A DNA stretch of 7,975 bases, taken from Corallincola sp. (GTDB lineage Bacteria > Pseudomonadota > Gammaproteobacteria > Enterobacterales > Neiellaceae). Both the position numbers and the translations under genes were made by a program. Under the pieces are notes generated by a model. The model made no database searches, was not told the origin of the DNA, and saw only the letters and a program-made list of their open reading frames with translations. Location: the NCBI GenBank assembly GCA_017998495.1, contig JAGOCY010000049.1:1-7975 (forward strand), read 5' to 3'. Shown in pieces: positions 1 through 6,045 of the stretch (position 1 is the first letter of the stretch; the number at the start of each line of letters is the position of its first letter).

Positions 1-1046
1 TCCACCCGCACGTTGTTGCACAGCACGCTGCGGGCGATGCATGCCCCCTGCACCACACAGCCACCCGACAGCAGCGAATCAACCACGGTGCCGGGCTGGT
101 TGTCGCGATCGCGCCCCAACTTGGCCGGCGGCAGGTGCTCCTGATAGCTCCAGATTGGCCAGTCGCTGTTGTAGAGATCCAGCGGCGAGTTGGCGGCGAT
201 CAGGTCCATGCTGGCCTGATAGTAGGCACTCACAGTGCCGACATCGCGCCAGTAGGCAGGCTGATGCTGGTCAATGCGATAGGCCTGAACGCGGTGGGTG
301 GTGAGGGCAACGGGCAGGATGTCACTGCCGAAATCGTGGGATGAGTGCTCATCAAGGGCATCGCGATCAAGCAGGCCGGTGAGCGCCGCCCGCGAGAAGA
401 TGTAAATGCCCATGGAGGCCAGCACCCGGCCGTCATCGCCCACCAGATCGCGGACATCTGTGGGTTTTTCAGCAAAAGCGGTCACCCGGCCTTCGCTGTT
501 GGTGCAGAGGATGCCGAACTGATTGGCGCGGTTGGCCGGTACGCTGACGCAGCCGACAGTGATGTCGGCCTGTTGAGCGACATGGGCTTCCACCATCGGC
601 AGATAGTCCATCTGGTAGACATGATCACCGGCCAGCACCAACAGCAGATCGGCGTCGGCGGCGGCGAGGGTGTCGAGGTTGCGGTAGACCGCATCGGCAG
701 TGCCTTTGTACCACTCGCAGACGCCACGCTGATCGGCGGGCAGAATGCCGACCCACTGGCCATGCTCGCCGGTGTAGCGGCTCCAGGTGCGCTGCACATG
801 GGCGATCAGTTCCAGTGCGTTGTACTGGGTGAGCACGGCGATGCGCTGAAAACCGCTGTTGAAGGCATTAGACAGCGAAAAATCGATGATGCGGTACTTG
901 CCGCCGAAGGGGGTTGCCGGTTTGGCCCGTAAGCGGGTGAGATCGCGCAGCCGGGTGCCGCGCCCGCCGGCGAGCACAAAGCAGAAGGTGCGGCGACACA
1001 GGGAGTTGATGAAGGCTCGCGGCGCGCGCACGTTGCGCATCGGCAT
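1..1046 (-). CDS. glgC: Glucose-1-phosphate adenylyltransferase (ADP-glucose pyrophosphorylase), 3' end cut off by window edge
   Basis: It makes ADP-glucose and pyrophosphate from ATP and glucose-1-phosphate, the committed step of bacterial glycogen synthesis in the cytoplasm. The 348 residues present align with E. coli GlgC almost position for position at the N-terminus: nucleotide-binding LAGGRGTRL (25-33), AKPATPFGGK (41-50), RIIDFSLSN (52-60), WYKGTADAV (112-120, Y113 matching ATP-contacting Y114), LAGDHVYQMDY (138-148, D141 matching catalytic D142) and FAEKP (191-195, K194 matching glucose-1-phosphate-binding K195). SSHDFGSDILP and YWRDVGT follow, then the start of the C-terminal beta-helix domain (SLLSGGCVVQG). 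About 70-80 residues are missing off the left edge. I chose the ATG at 1046 because GGGAG at 1055-1059 is correctly spaced; a second Met at 1040 is too far from it. It lies 31 nt behind the 186-aa gene, probably in one operon. Position 39, the activator-binding Lys of E. coli, is Leu here. Confidence 0.96.
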   Translation of the reverse strand, partial: MPMRNVRAPRAFINSLCRRTFCFVLAGGRGTRLRDLTRLRAKPATPFGGKYRIIDFSLSNAFNSGFQRIAVLTQYNALELIAHVQRTWSRYTGEHGQWVGILPADQRGVCEWYKGTADAVYRNLDTLAAADADLLLVLAGDHVYQMDYLPMVEAHVAQQADITVGCVSVPANRANQFGILCTNSEGRVTAFAEKPTDVRDLVGDDGRVLASMGIYIFSRAALTGLLDRDALDEHSSHDFGSDILPVALTTHRVQAYRIDQHQPAYWRDVGTVSAYYQASMDLIAANSPLDLYNSDWPIWSYQEHLPPAKLGRDRDNQPGTVVDSLLSGGCVVQGACIARSVLCNNVRV

Positions 1047-1077
1047 GGCTCAGACTCCCGAGGGCGGGTGGGTCGGC

Positions 1078-1638
1078 CTAATGATCATCGATCCACACCT
1101 GGTCTGCTGGCAACTCCAGCAGACTGTAGCTGTCGCCCTCTTTGATCTGAACCAGCACCCGGTGCTTGTGGGCCAGAATATCCAGTAACCGTGCTTCGCG
1201 GGTCTGTTCAATGCTGTGCCCTACCAGCACCGTCCGTCCGAGGCGCCGACGCATGGTGATATCACGCTTGTCGATCTTGATGCTCTCCATCCCCGGTTCC
1301 ATGCGGCGGATAAAGCGGGTGGCATCTTCACAGGATTCGCGGATATGGTCGTCGCTGTTGCCTAACACGTCGATGTTGACGAAGAAGTAGCGAAAGGCCT
1401 GCTTGGCGGTATCGAGTGGATGTTCGGTGAGGGGGATATCCAGATCCGCCACCTGACGGCCCACCACAAATTTGGTGCCGCCCAGTTTGGTGACCGAGGT
1501 GCTGACCCCGGTCATCATGTTGCGCCAGGTCAGGGAATAGAGTCCGGTGCCCTCGGTGGCCATGGTCAAACTGATGTTGCCATGGCGATGTACGCTGGAC
1601 ACCTTCTTGGATTTCAACAGACTCAGCGCAGGCAGCAT
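1078..1638 (-). CDS. Protein of unknown function (186 aa), first gene of the probable glgC operon
   Basis: I do not recognise this family. The ORF is intact, begins at ATG 1638 with GAGGG (1645-1649) six bases upstream, and ends in TAG 31 nt before glgC. A leftward promoter candidate lies just upstream. The protein is soluble-looking: no signal peptide and no long hydrophobic segment. The N-terminal third is beta-rich and Ser/Thr/Gly-rich (VHRHGNISLTMATEGTGLYS). The middle is mixed (FRYFFVNIDVLGNSDDHI, 82-99) with a single Cys at 103. A strongly basic patch at 121-136 (KIDKRDITMRRRLGR) is followed by a beta-like C-terminus ending in an acidic tail (WIDDH). The basic patch could contact nucleic acid or an acidic partner, but this is a guess. 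Position ahead of glgC suggests a link to glycogen or carbon-storage control. Coding status is well supported by its start signals and by the weaker quality of the competing frames. Confidence 0.8.
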   Translation of the reverse strand: MLPALSLLKSKKVSSVHRHGNISLTMATEGTGLYSLTWRNMMTGVSTSVTKLGGTKFVVGRQVADLDIPLTEHPLDTAKQAFRYFFVNIDVLGNSDDHIRESCEDATRFIRRMEPGMESIKIDKRDITMRRRLGRTVLVGHSIEQTREARLLDILAHKHRVLVQIKEGDSYSLLELPADQVWIDDH

Positions 1639-1664
1639 GAATCACCCTCAACAGCAGTCCCCTA

Positions 1665-1693
1665 GATATAGGCCTGCTGCGATTGAAACTCAA
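1665..1693 (-). promoter_or_regulatory. Candidate sigma-70 promoter for the unknown gene-glgC operon
   Basis: On the minus strand, TTGAGT (1688-1693) and TATATC (1665-1670) are separated by exactly 17 nt. Each hexamer matches consensus at 4 of 6 positions. Transcription would start near 1658, giving a leader of about 20 nt before the ATG at 1638. The promoter points away from the csrB-like RNA, so the 1640-1950 region would be a shared divergent control region. Confidence 0.5.
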
Positions 1694-1753
1694 CAGGCTT
1701 CAGCGGCTTGCGCCAACAAAATGCACTGCCGGTAAAGTTTGTGGCGGCTGCCC

Positions 1754-1777
1754 ATGGCTTACGCCTGTGTAAGCCAT
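1754..1777. repeat. Perfect 9-bp inverted repeat with 6-bp spacer
   Basis: ATGGCTTAC (1754-1762) and GTAAGCCAT (1769-1777) are perfect reverse complements around a 6-nt spacer. Its right arm overlaps the left half-site of the GacA/UvrY-type box at 1768-1785. It could be an operator for a dimeric regulator or an extended activator array; no T-tract follows, so it is not a terminator. Confidence 0.6.
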
Positions 1778-1785
1778 TTCTCACA
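1768..1785 (+). promoter_or_regulatory. GacA/UvrY upstream activating box of the csrB-like RNA gene
   Basis: TGTAAG-N6-CTCACA matches the GacA/UvrY consensus TGTAAG-N6-CTTACA at 11 of 12 fixed positions, with correct spacing. A further TGTAAG half-site lies at 1790-1795. The centre is about 170 bp upstream of the predicted RNA start, which is where such boxes lie ahead of csrB in enterics and rsmY/rsmZ in Pseudomonas. This predicts activation by a BarA/UvrY (GacS/GacA) two-component system, not encoded in this window. Confidence 0.75.
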
Positions 1786-1839
1786 ATGCTGTAAGCCCAA
1801 CTGGCAAATAGTGAGCCGACTGAGCCTGAGGGCGTTGAT

Positions 1840-1852
1840 TAAGATATTGATT
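1840..1852 (-). promoter_or_regulatory. Consensus IHF binding site between activator box and promoter
   Basis: Read on the minus strand the site is AATCAATATCTTA, a full match to the IHF consensus WATCAA-N4-TTR, within an AT-rich patch (about 1838-1867) in otherwise GC-rich DNA. It lies between the GacA/UvrY box and the predicted promoter, about 100 bp upstream of the start. IHF bending at such a position would bring the activator to RNA polymerase, as is reported for csrB and rsm RNA genes elsewhere. A 13-bp degenerate match can arise by chance; position and base composition strengthen it. Confidence 0.55.
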
Positions 1853-1912
1853 TTTAGTGAATATAACGAAAGCGCCGATGCTTTTCTGGCCGCGCTGCTG
1901 TGAGTTAATGGA

Positions 1913-1940
1913 TTGTTTGCAAATGGCTGCGAACTAGCAT
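1913..1940 (+). promoter_or_regulatory. Candidate sigma-70 promoter of the csrB-like RNA
   Basis: TTGTTT (1913-1918) and TAGCAT (1935-1940) are 16 nt apart, giving a start near 1947, just before the first GGA motif at 1954. The -35 is weak (3 of 6) and the -10 moderate (4 of 6), as expected for an activator-dependent promoter served by the upstream box. The start could be off by several bases. Confidence 0.5.
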
Positions 1941-1946
1941 GAGTAC

Positions 1947-2218
1947 ATCAACAGGAGGTTGGTAAGGCAGCTCGACAGGGTGTTGGCTGTCTGGTGCAGG
2001 GATAGCGCAGGGCATGGAAGCCCGGGCAGGACGCCCCAAGGATGAACGCGGTTGCCAGGAGGGTGACCGGTCAGGATGACGCAGGACCCGCCCGGGATGG
2101 GCTAGTGGATTTGGCTATGGATGGTGTGCTCAGGGATTGATGCAGGGAGCACGGTTCTCATTAGGGATGGTTGTTTACCTTATCCTTGAGGCACGGTTCA
2201 GCAACCGTGCCTTTTTTT
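1947..2218 (+). ncRNA. csrB: CsrB/RsmZ-family regulatory RNA that sequesters CsrA (RsmA)
   Basis: This non-coding transcript of about 270 nt should bind many copies of the translational regulator CsrA and remove it from mRNAs. I count 14 GGA motifs, at 1954, 2000, 2016, 2029, 2040, 2058, 2074, 2084, 2095, 2107, 2119, 2134, 2146 and 2165. Many are in the favoured AGGA, AGGGA or GGAUG context. Several sit in hairpin loops: GGGC-AUGGAA-GCCC (2010-2023), GGGC-AGGAC-GCCC (2024-2036), GUC-AGGAU-GAC (2070-2080), GCCC-GGGAU-GGGC (2090-2102) and GUGCUC...GAGCAC (2126-2152). Short stretches such as GGTCAGGATGA and GCAGGGAGCA also occur in E. coli CsrB. It ends in a strong intrinsic terminator, and upstream lie a GacA/UvrY box and an IHF site. 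It is shorter than E. coli CsrB (about 370 nt) and longer than typical RsmY/RsmZ. The 5' end is inferred from the promoter. The symbol reflects family, not proven orthology. Confidence 0.9.
2189..2218 (+). terminator. Intrinsic terminator of the csrB-like RNA
   Basis: A perfect 10-bp stem (AGGCACGGTT, 2189-2198, with AACCGTGCCT, 2203-2212) has a CAGC loop and runs into seven T residues (2212-2218). It stops four bases before the stop codon of the convergent slmA gene. No T-tract exists on the minus-strand side, so it serves mainly the rightward RNA. Confidence 0.95.
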
Positions 2219-2222
2219 ATCC

Positions 2223-2828
2223 TCAAGTGACCGCCACTAGCCGGGCGCCAAACAGCCGCGCCAGCGCTGACCACTGCACATCAAAGTCGCTGCTGGGCAG
2301 CCGTTTGAAGTCGCTGCGCACAAACTGGGCAATGCGCCCCTCGACATAAGCCAGCATCAGGTTGGCCAGCTGCCGTTCGTCATTGCCCAGCGACACCCCC
2401 TCGCGCAGCACATGCTCGCGCAGCATCTGCTTAAGGGCGGTTTCGATGCGATCAAACAGGGCACCGATGGCCGCTCGCAGCCGTTCATGCTCACCCTGCA
2501 GGGCATCGCCAGTTAATAACCGGCAGAAACCGGGGTTGCGCTCGGCAAACAGCAGGATCAGTTGCAGTGTCTGGCGCACCCGCGGCAGGGTGTGCTGCTC
2601 CTCTTCACAGATGCGGTTGATGCGGCTTAGCAGCGTCTCTTCCATGAAGGCGATCAGCCCTTCAAACATCCGCGCCTTGGAGGGGAAGTGACGGTAGAGT
2701 GCTGCTTCCGACACACCCAGCTGCGCCGCCAGCCGGGCGGTGGTGATGCGCTCACCCGGAGCCCCCTCCAGCATGGCGGCCAGCGCCTGCAGGATCTCCT
2801 CTTTGCGGTTACGGCGGCGTTGGGGCAT
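2223..2828 (-). CDS. slmA: Nucleoid occlusion factor SlmA (TetR-family)
   Basis: SlmA binds specific chromosomal sites and, when DNA-bound, antagonises FtsZ polymerisation so that the division septum does not close over the nucleoid. The 201-aa protein matches E. coli SlmA (198 aa) in length and sequence. It has a basic N-terminus ([14 protein letters not shown]), then a TetR helix-turn-helix at about 28-59 with the conserved [12 protein letters not shown] block (40-51). The FtsZ- and dimer-interacting C-terminal domain carries [12 protein letters not shown] (96-107) and [15 protein letters not shown] (169-183). The ATG at 2828 is chosen because GAGG, overlapping the dut stop, lies at good spacing. 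It starts 9 nt after dut, so it is translated from the coaBC-dut message. In E. coli the order is also coaBC-dut-slmA, but there pyrE follows; here the csrB-like RNA converges instead. Confidence 0.96.
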   Translation of the reverse strand: MPQRRRNRKEEILQALAAMLEGAPGERITTARLAAQLGVSEAALYRHFPSKARMFEGLIAFMEETLLSRINRICEEEQHTLPRVRQTLQLILLFAERNPGFCRLLTGDALQGEHERLRAAIGALFDRIETALKQMLREHVLREGVSLGNDERQLANLMLAYVEGRIAQFVRSDFKRLPSSDFDVQWSALARLFGARLVAVT

Positions 2829-2837
2829 GGCGCGACC

Positions 2838-3293
2838 TCACTGGTGTCCGGATGAGCCAAAACCACCGGCGCCGCGTTCGCTCTCATCAAAACTGTCGAC
2901 GATGGCGAATTCGGCCTGTACCACTGGCACCAACACCAGCTGGGCGATGCGATCACCGGGCTGAACGGTGAACGGCTCCTGGCCTCGGTTCCAACAGCTG
3001 ACCATCAGCTGGCCCTGATAGTCGGAGTCAATCAGGCCAACCAGATTGCCGAGTACGATGCCGTGCTTATGGCCGAGGCCTGAGCGCGGCAGGATCACCG
3101 CCGCCAGACCGGGATCGGCGATGTGGATGGCGATGCCCGTGGGCAGCAGACTGGTCTGGCCGGGGGCCAGCTGCAGCGGACCATCAATGCAGGCGCGCAG
3201 ATCCATACCTGCAGAGCCGGGGGTGGCGTAGGCGGGCAGCGGGTAGTCAGTGCCAATACGGGGGTCGAGGATACGCACCTGCAGTCGGGTCAT
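2838..3293 (-). CDS. dut: Deoxyuridine 5'-triphosphate nucleotidohydrolase (dUTPase)
   Basis: It hydrolyses dUTP to dUMP and pyrophosphate, keeping uracil out of DNA and supplying the thymidylate precursor; it is a homotrimer in the cytoplasm. All five trimeric-dUTPase motifs are visible in order: SAGMDLRA (27-34), PRSGLG (69-74), GLIDSDYQG (86-94, holding the catalytic Asp), [12 protein letters not shown] (113-124) and the C-terminal flap [10 protein letters not shown] (140-149). The length, 151 aa, is normal. Its ATG overlaps the coaBC stop by four bases (ATGA), and GGAG at 3301-3304 lies inside the coaBC end, so translational coupling is likely. slmA follows 9 nt later. Confidence 0.98.
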   Translation of the reverse strand: MTRLQVRILDPRIGTDYPLPAYATPGSAGMDLRACIDGPLQLAPGQTSLLPTGIAIHIADPGLAAVILPRSGLGHKHGIVLGNLVGLIDSDYQGQLMVSCWNRGQEPFTVQPGDRIAQLVLVPVVQAEFAIVDSFDESERGAGGFGSSGHQ

Positions 3294-4504
3294 GAATGGG
3301 CTCCGGCGTTAGGCATCCGGGCAAGGATGCGGCTGATAAGTTGATCGGCCAGTGTGGCCTTCGGCATCACCGGCAACTGCTCTTCGCCTGCATCGTCCAA
3401 CAGCACGACGGCGTTGTCGTCGCTGTTGAAACCGATGCCGGATACGCCAACATCGTTGGCGACGATCAGATCCATCCCTTTGCGCTGGCGCTTGGCTCGG
3501 GCGTGGTCAAGCAGATGGCTGGTTTCGGCGGCGAAGCCGACCACAAAGGGGCGGGCGGGGAGCGCTGCGACAGCAGCGATGATGTCCGGGTTGGCGACAA
3601 GCTCCAGCGTCAGGCGGTCGTCGCTGCCCTGTTTCTTGATCTTGTCGCCGCAGTAATAAGCTGGTCGGAAATCGGCCACGGCGGCACAGCCGATAAACAG
3701 CCCGCAGTGGTCGAGTTGCTGCTGGACCGCCTCATGCATCTCAACGGCAGTGGTTACATCGATGCGGGTAACCCCGCTGGGGGTGGCCAGCTGTACCGGG
3801 CCACTGATCAACACCACCTCGGCGCCGCGGCGAGCGGCGGCCGCAGCCAGGGCATAGCCCATCTTGCCGGAGCTGTGGTTGCTGATGTAGCGCACCGGGT
3901 CGAGTGCTTCGCGGGTGGGGCCGGCGGTGATCACCAGCTTCAGCCCCCGGCAGTCCTGCAAAGGGGTCAGCAGTTGGCGGGCGGCGTCGCGCAGTGCGGC
4001 AGGCTCCACCATGCGCCCGGGGCCAATGTCGCCACAGGCCTGGCTGCCGCTGTCGGGGCCAATCAGGGTGGCGCCACGTTTGGCGAGCAGGGCCAGATTG
4101 TCTTGGGTAACAGCGGCGCGGTACATCTGCTGATTCATGGCTGGTGCCACCAACAACGGTGCGCTGCTGGCAAGCAGGGCGGTGGTGGCCAGATCATTGG
4201 CAATGCCGTGGGCTATGCGGGCGATCAGATCAGCGGTGGCCGGGGCGATGATGATGAGGTCTGCCCAGCGCCCCAGTTCGATATGGCCCATGGCCGCTTC
4301 AGCCGCTGGGTCGAGCAACGTGGTGCCCACCGGGTGACCAGAGACTGCCTGCAGGGTCATCGGAGTGATAAAGGCCGTGGCGGCTTCGGTCATGATCACC
4401 CGCACCGCGGCGCCGTCGTCGCGCAGGCGGCGCACCAGTTCGGGGATCTTGTAGGCGGCGACACCGCCACCGATGATGATCAGAATGTTGGGATTGCCAG
4501 CCAT
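3290..4504 (-). CDS. coaBC: Bifunctional phosphopantothenoylcysteine decarboxylase / phosphopantothenate-cysteine ligase
   Basis: CoaBC carries out two consecutive steps of coenzyme A synthesis: CTP-dependent joining of 4'-phosphopantothenate to cysteine (CoaB half) and FMN-dependent decarboxylation to 4'-phosphopantetheine (CoaC half). CoaC spans about 1-185: GGGVAAYK (12-19), active-site His in MGHIELG (H74), PAMNQQMY (121-128, N124) and the flap Cys in [11 protein letters not shown] (C157). CoaB spans about 186-404: [25 protein letters not shown] (192-216, N209), AAVADFRP (274-281), KIKK (288-291, K288) and NPDIIAAVA (305-313). Each equals its E. coli counterpart minus one. The length, 404 aa, is normal. 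The start at 4504 fits the family N-terminus, although its ribosome binding site is weak (GTGCG-type upstream). It is the first gene of coaBC-dut-slmA, 74 nt after the upstream GAF gene. I see no convincing terminator in that gap, so read-through from the GAF gene is possible. Confidence 0.98.
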   Translation of the reverse strand: MAGNPNILIIIGGGVAAYKIPELVRRLRDDGAAVRVIMTEAATAFITPMTLQAVSGHPVGTTLLDPAAEAAMGHIELGRWADLIIIAPATADLIARIAHGIANDLATTALLASSAPLLVAPAMNQQMYRAAVTQDNLALLAKRGATLIGPDSGSQACGDIGPGRMVEPAALRDAARQLLTPLQDCRGLKLVITAGPTREALDPVRYISNHSSGKMGYALAAAAARRGAEVVLISGPVQLATPSGVTRIDVTTAVEMHEAVQQQLDHCGLFIGCAAVADFRPAYYCGDKIKKQGSDDRLTLELVANPDIIAAVAALPARPFVVGFAAETSHLLDHARAKRQRKGMDLIVANDVGVSGIGFNSDDNAVVLLDDAGEEQLPVMPKATLADQLISRILARMPNAGAHS

Positions 4505-4578
4505 GAACGGCGCACGCTCAAACGTGGGTGGGCGCTTACCTTAGCACAGCCAGCTGGGGGGCTGTCACCGTCGCGGCA

Positions 4579-5967
4579 TCAACCCGCGAGGGGGATCTGC
4601 AGCTTGAGTTGCAGCTGAGCGCTACCCAGCGGTTGGCAGTGAAACGAGCCTGCTGCCCGGCGCATGGTCAGATCCAGCAGATAAGCGCTGAACGCTGGCC
4701 CCTGCCGCTCGCCCTTGGTGCCATTGGCAACGTTCAGCAAGGCGCAGGCCGCGGTGGCCAGCGGCGTCTCCAGGGTCAGACAGAGCTGCAGAGTGCGATG
4801 ATCATTGCGGGCCTCCAGTTGCAGCGGCTGGTTGGGATGAGCCCCCAGTTCGGGGCTCAAGGCCAGCTGCAGCAGCTGCGCCGCCGCTTGGGTGATGAGG
4901 CTCGGGTAGCCTTGAAATTGTGGTGGGCCATCAATGCTGATCATGAGTTCAAGGCCGCGCTGATTGAGTTGATGGCTGAAGCTCTGGTGAACGTCTTCCA
5001 GCATTCGCCCAAGGTTTACCGTTGAACGTTGCCCCTGCTGCGGTTTGCGCGCGACCTGGGCGAAGCGCTCAGTGATAGTTTGGGCGGTGGCCAGGTTGTG
5101 GTGCAGTAGCCCCAGCGAGTTCTGATGTTCCGCCAGCAGGCTGACGAACTGGCTGCGGGTGAGGGGCTCCTGCGCGAGATGGCCGGCGAGCCGCTGCTGC
5201 TGCAGTTCAAGGCAGCTCAAAGCGGTCGAGGCCATGGTCAGCGGTGCCCGCAGTTCGTCTACCACTCCGCCCACCAGATCGCCGATCAGCGCCAGCCGCT
5301 CGGTTTGTACCAGCGCTTGCTCGGTGTCTGCCAGGGTCTCCAGAGTTTGTTCCAGCTGGCGATTTTTCTGCTCAAGGGCCGCGGTGCGTTCACGGACCTG
5401 CTGCTCCAGCGAGGCCAGCAGCTGCTGATGCTCGAATTCAGCTGCGGCGCGATGGGCGAAGACCGAGAACAGCGACAGCAACTGAAAGCGCTTGTGCTCG
5501 TCCAGTGGCTTGGTATCGAGCGCGACCAGCAGTCCGAGTGTGGTATTGCTACGCCCGATCAGAGGTACACCGAGGTAACTCTCGACCCGCATATCGGCCA
5601 GCAGGTGGTCGAGGGGAAACAGCTGCTGCACATGGCGTGTATGGATGCACACCCCTTGGTCGCTTACTTCCTGGCAGGGTGTGCCAAACAGGCTGTAGCT
5701 CATGTTGTCAGCTAACTGGCCGTGGGCGCAGACGGCGATTGTATTGACCTCACGCCGGTTGTCAGACAGCCGGCCCACCAGCACATAGGCGACATTGAGC
5801 GCGCGCCCCAACTCCAGGACCAGGGTTTGAAAAAAGGCGCTACCCCGCTGCTGGCCAACCTGCGCCAGCACGGCGGTGAGCATTGCTTCGGTCTCGCGCC
5901 GTAACTTGATCTCGCGATTCAGCTCGGTCAGTAATTCCAGCGACGACGGCGAGGGTGAGACGGACAT
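4579..5967 (-). CDS. GAF-domain sensor with a degenerate histidine-kinase module (probable pseudokinase)
   Basis: A 462-aa soluble protein with no membrane segment. An N-terminal helix (about 8-38) leads into a GAF domain (about 42-180) with the typical FGTPCQEV (94-101), GVCIHTRHVQQLFPLD (105-120), SYLGVPL (130-136) and LGLLVALDTKPL (144-155). A coiled coil (about 178-225, rich in Glu/Gln/Leu) links it to a module laid out like a HisKA/HATPase histidine kinase. At the H-box the family pattern VAHE-NPL reads GGVVDELRAPL (233-243), with Asp 237 where the phospho-accepting His belongs. The expected N-box reads QAAAQLLQLALSPELG (360-375) with no Asn of the ATP site. The glycine-rich boxes are reduced to NGTKGERQGPAFSAYLLDLTMRRAAGSF (415-442). 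So ATP binding and autophosphorylation look lost; it may act as a ligand-sensing scaffold or partner of another kinase. GGGAG at 5974-5978 supports the ATG at 5967. It is divergent from radC across 78 nt. No response regulator is adjacent. Confidence 0.85.
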   Translation of the reverse strand: MSVSPSPSSLELLTELNREIKLRRETEAMLTAVLAQVGQQRGSAFFQTLVLELGRALNVAYVLVGRLSDNRREVNTIAVCAHGQLADNMSYSLFGTPCQEVSDQGVCIHTRHVQQLFPLDHLLADMRVESYLGVPLIGRSNTTLGLLVALDTKPLDEHKRFQLLSLFSVFAHRAAAEFEHQQLLASLEQQVRERTAALEQKNRQLEQTLETLADTEQALVQTERLALIGDLVGGVVDELRAPLTMASTALSCLELQQQRLAGHLAQEPLTRSQFVSLLAEHQNSLGLLHHNLATAQTITERFAQVARKPQQGQRSTVNLGRMLEDVHQSFSHQLNQRGLELMISIDGPPQFQGYPSLITQAAAQLLQLALSPELGAHPNQPLQLEARNDHRTLQLCLTLETPLATAACALLNVANGTKGERQGPAFSAYLLDLTMRRAAGSFHCQPLGSAQLQLKLQIPLAG

Positions 5968-6045
5968 AGGACTCTCCCGGGGCGATCTCTCGCCCTCAAT
6001 CTCGTCTAAGTTTAGTTACGGCCAGGACGGCACAAGGAGAAAGGG

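Noticed and set aside
341..352. ATGAGTGCTCAT resembling a SlmA binding site (GTGAGTACTCAC)
   Set aside because: Three of twelve positions differ, it lies inside glgC codons, and a single imperfect match is not evidence of binding.
345..932. A 195-aa open frame on the plus strand in 345-932
   Set aside because: It is antisense to the clearly recognisable glgC and has no plausible family.
2137..2349. A 70-aa plus-strand frame starting in the RNA gene
   Set aside because: It runs through the csrB terminator into antisense slmA; no ribosome binding site fits and the RNA is clearly structural.
4546..4565. ACAGCC/GGCTGT hairpin between the GAF gene and coaBC
   Set aside because: The stem is only 6 bp with an 8-nt loop and no T-tract on either side, so it is not supported as a terminator.
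4505..4578. A possible coaBC promoter on the minus strand (GTGACA with TAAGGT)
   Set aside because: The spacing of 19 nt and the poor -10 make it unconvincing.
3296..4618. A 440-aa open frame on the plus strand antisense to coaBC
   Set aside because: It mirrors coaBC, whose motifs are all intact on the other strand. Long antisense frames are expected in GC-rich coding DNA; the product is Gly/Gln/His-rich with no recognisable motif.
5968..6045. Promoters for radC and the GAF gene in their 78-nt divergent gap
   Set aside because: Short AT-rich elements (CTAAGTTTAG) are present, but no -35/-10 pair with proper spacing could be supported on either strand.
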